A stretch of 5,532 bases of DNA from JBEIFW01 sp040382215. GTDB lineage: Bacteria; Actinomycetota; Acidimicrobiia; Acidimicrobiales; Ilumatobacteraceae. The notes beneath the pieces were generated by a model that was not told the DNA's origin, did not search any database, and worked only from the letters and a program-made list of their open reading frames with translations. This document shows positions 5,372 to 5,532 of this stretch, piece after piece (position 1 is the first letter of the stretch; each line of letters starts with the position of its first letter). The DNA lies in contig JBEIFW010000213.1 of assembly GCA_040382215.1 (NCBI GenBank), positions 1 to 5,532 on the forward strand, written 5' to 3'. Made by a program: the position numbers and the translations under genes.

Positions 5372-5420
5372 CGTAGACGGCAAGCCGACGTCTACGCGGG
5401 CTGGCGCCAGCGACGCGTCG
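5372..5420. repeat. Cluster of three perfect dyads downstream of the integrase
   Basis: CGTAGACG (5372-5379) and CGTCTACG (5389-5396) form an 8-bp inverted repeat with a 9-nt loop. Immediately after it come two abutting perfect 10-bp palindromes, CTGGCGCCAG (5401-5410) and CGACGCGTCG (5411-5420). No T-tract follows the first hairpin. A TTT does follow a G-rich stretch after the last palindrome (5439-5441). Possible roles are a Rho-type or unconventional terminator for the integrase, or binding sites for an excisionase or repressor. Individually such palindromes are not rare at this G+C content; the tandem arrangement is the notable part. Confidence 0.45.
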
Positions 5421-5482
5421 GCTCGGGGCGGCGGGGGGTTTCTACGGCTGCCGGCGACCGCTTCTAGGGTGGAGGAGCCGCG

Positions 5483-5532
5483 GTGCCCCGCCGGAGGGGT
5501 GTCCGGCTGGCGGGCACGGTGCCGGACCGGCG
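5483..5532 (+). CDS. Possible start of the next gene of the element (runs off right edge)
   Basis: A GTG at 5483 follows a strong Shine-Dalgarno, GGAGGAG (5471-5477), at a 5-nt spacing, and opens a frame without stops to the window end (16 codons, beginning MPRRRGVRLAGTV). A TAGGGT (5465-5470) fits a loose -10 pattern, but no -35 is evident. The fragment is too short to assign a family. The ribosome binding site is the main support. Confidence 0.33.
   Translation, partial: MPRRRGVRLAGTVPDR

Noticed and set aside
5501..5527. GTCCGGC/GCCGGAC inverted repeat with an inner GGCAC-G-GTGCC dyad
   Set aside because: It lies within the possible start of the next coding frame, has no T-tract, and short GC dyads of this size are expected at this base composition.
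1..5532. CRISPR arrays, insertion sequences, toxin-antitoxin pairs, reverse transcriptase/ncRNA systems
   Set aside because: I looked for regularly spaced repeats, transposase motifs, paired small ORFs and RT motifs on both strands and found none.

Overview
The window is very G+C-rich DNA (my rough estimate is around 70%), with strong G/C bias at third codon positions, GTG starts and no encoded CCA on the tRNA. This suggests a high-GC actinobacterium. A lineage such as Acidimicrobiia or Micromonosporaceae is possible, but the sequence does not prove one. Its left three quarters looks chromosomal and its right quarter looks like the edge of an integrated mobile element.

Positions 1-3630, all on the minus strand. 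Read 5'->3' along that strand, the order is a nitroreductase-family flavoprotein (3630-2977), a possible 30-residue ORF overlapping its end (2995-2903), a chagasin-like (I42) protease-inhibitor-domain protein (2842-2255), a MurL-type epimerase (2213-816) and a Mur ligase of the MurD/MurD2 type (819 running off the left edge). The last two overlap in a GTGA junction, so they are probably translationally coupled. Together they match the alternative route to D-glutamate in peptidoglycan: MurD2 adds L-Glu to UDP-MurNAc-L-Ala, and MurL then inverts that L-Glu to D-Glu, so a separate glutamate racemase plus classical MurD is not needed. This pair is the main biological content of the window.

Positions 3631-3985 hold no convincing gene. 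There are only weak hairpins and a possible -10 element.

Positions 3986-5532, plus strand. A complete tRNA-Pro(UGG) gene is followed about 100 bp later by a full-length tyrosine recombinase pointing the same way. This is the usual arrangement of an integrative element inserted at the 3' end of a tRNA gene, and the rest of the element would lie beyond the right edge. The short tRNA-integrase gap is dense in signals: an extended -10 promoter inside an inverted repeat, three copies of a TGTATCA/TGATACA heptamer and a second 8-bp dyad. After the integrase there is a cluster of three perfect dyads, then a strong Shine-Dalgarno and a GTG that may begin the next gene of the element.

I see no CRISPR array, insertion sequence or rRNA, and no clearly unprecedented system. 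The most useful leads are the MurL/MurD2 pair, the putative regulatory or recombination sites flanking the integrase, and the small ORF downstream of the nitroreductase.
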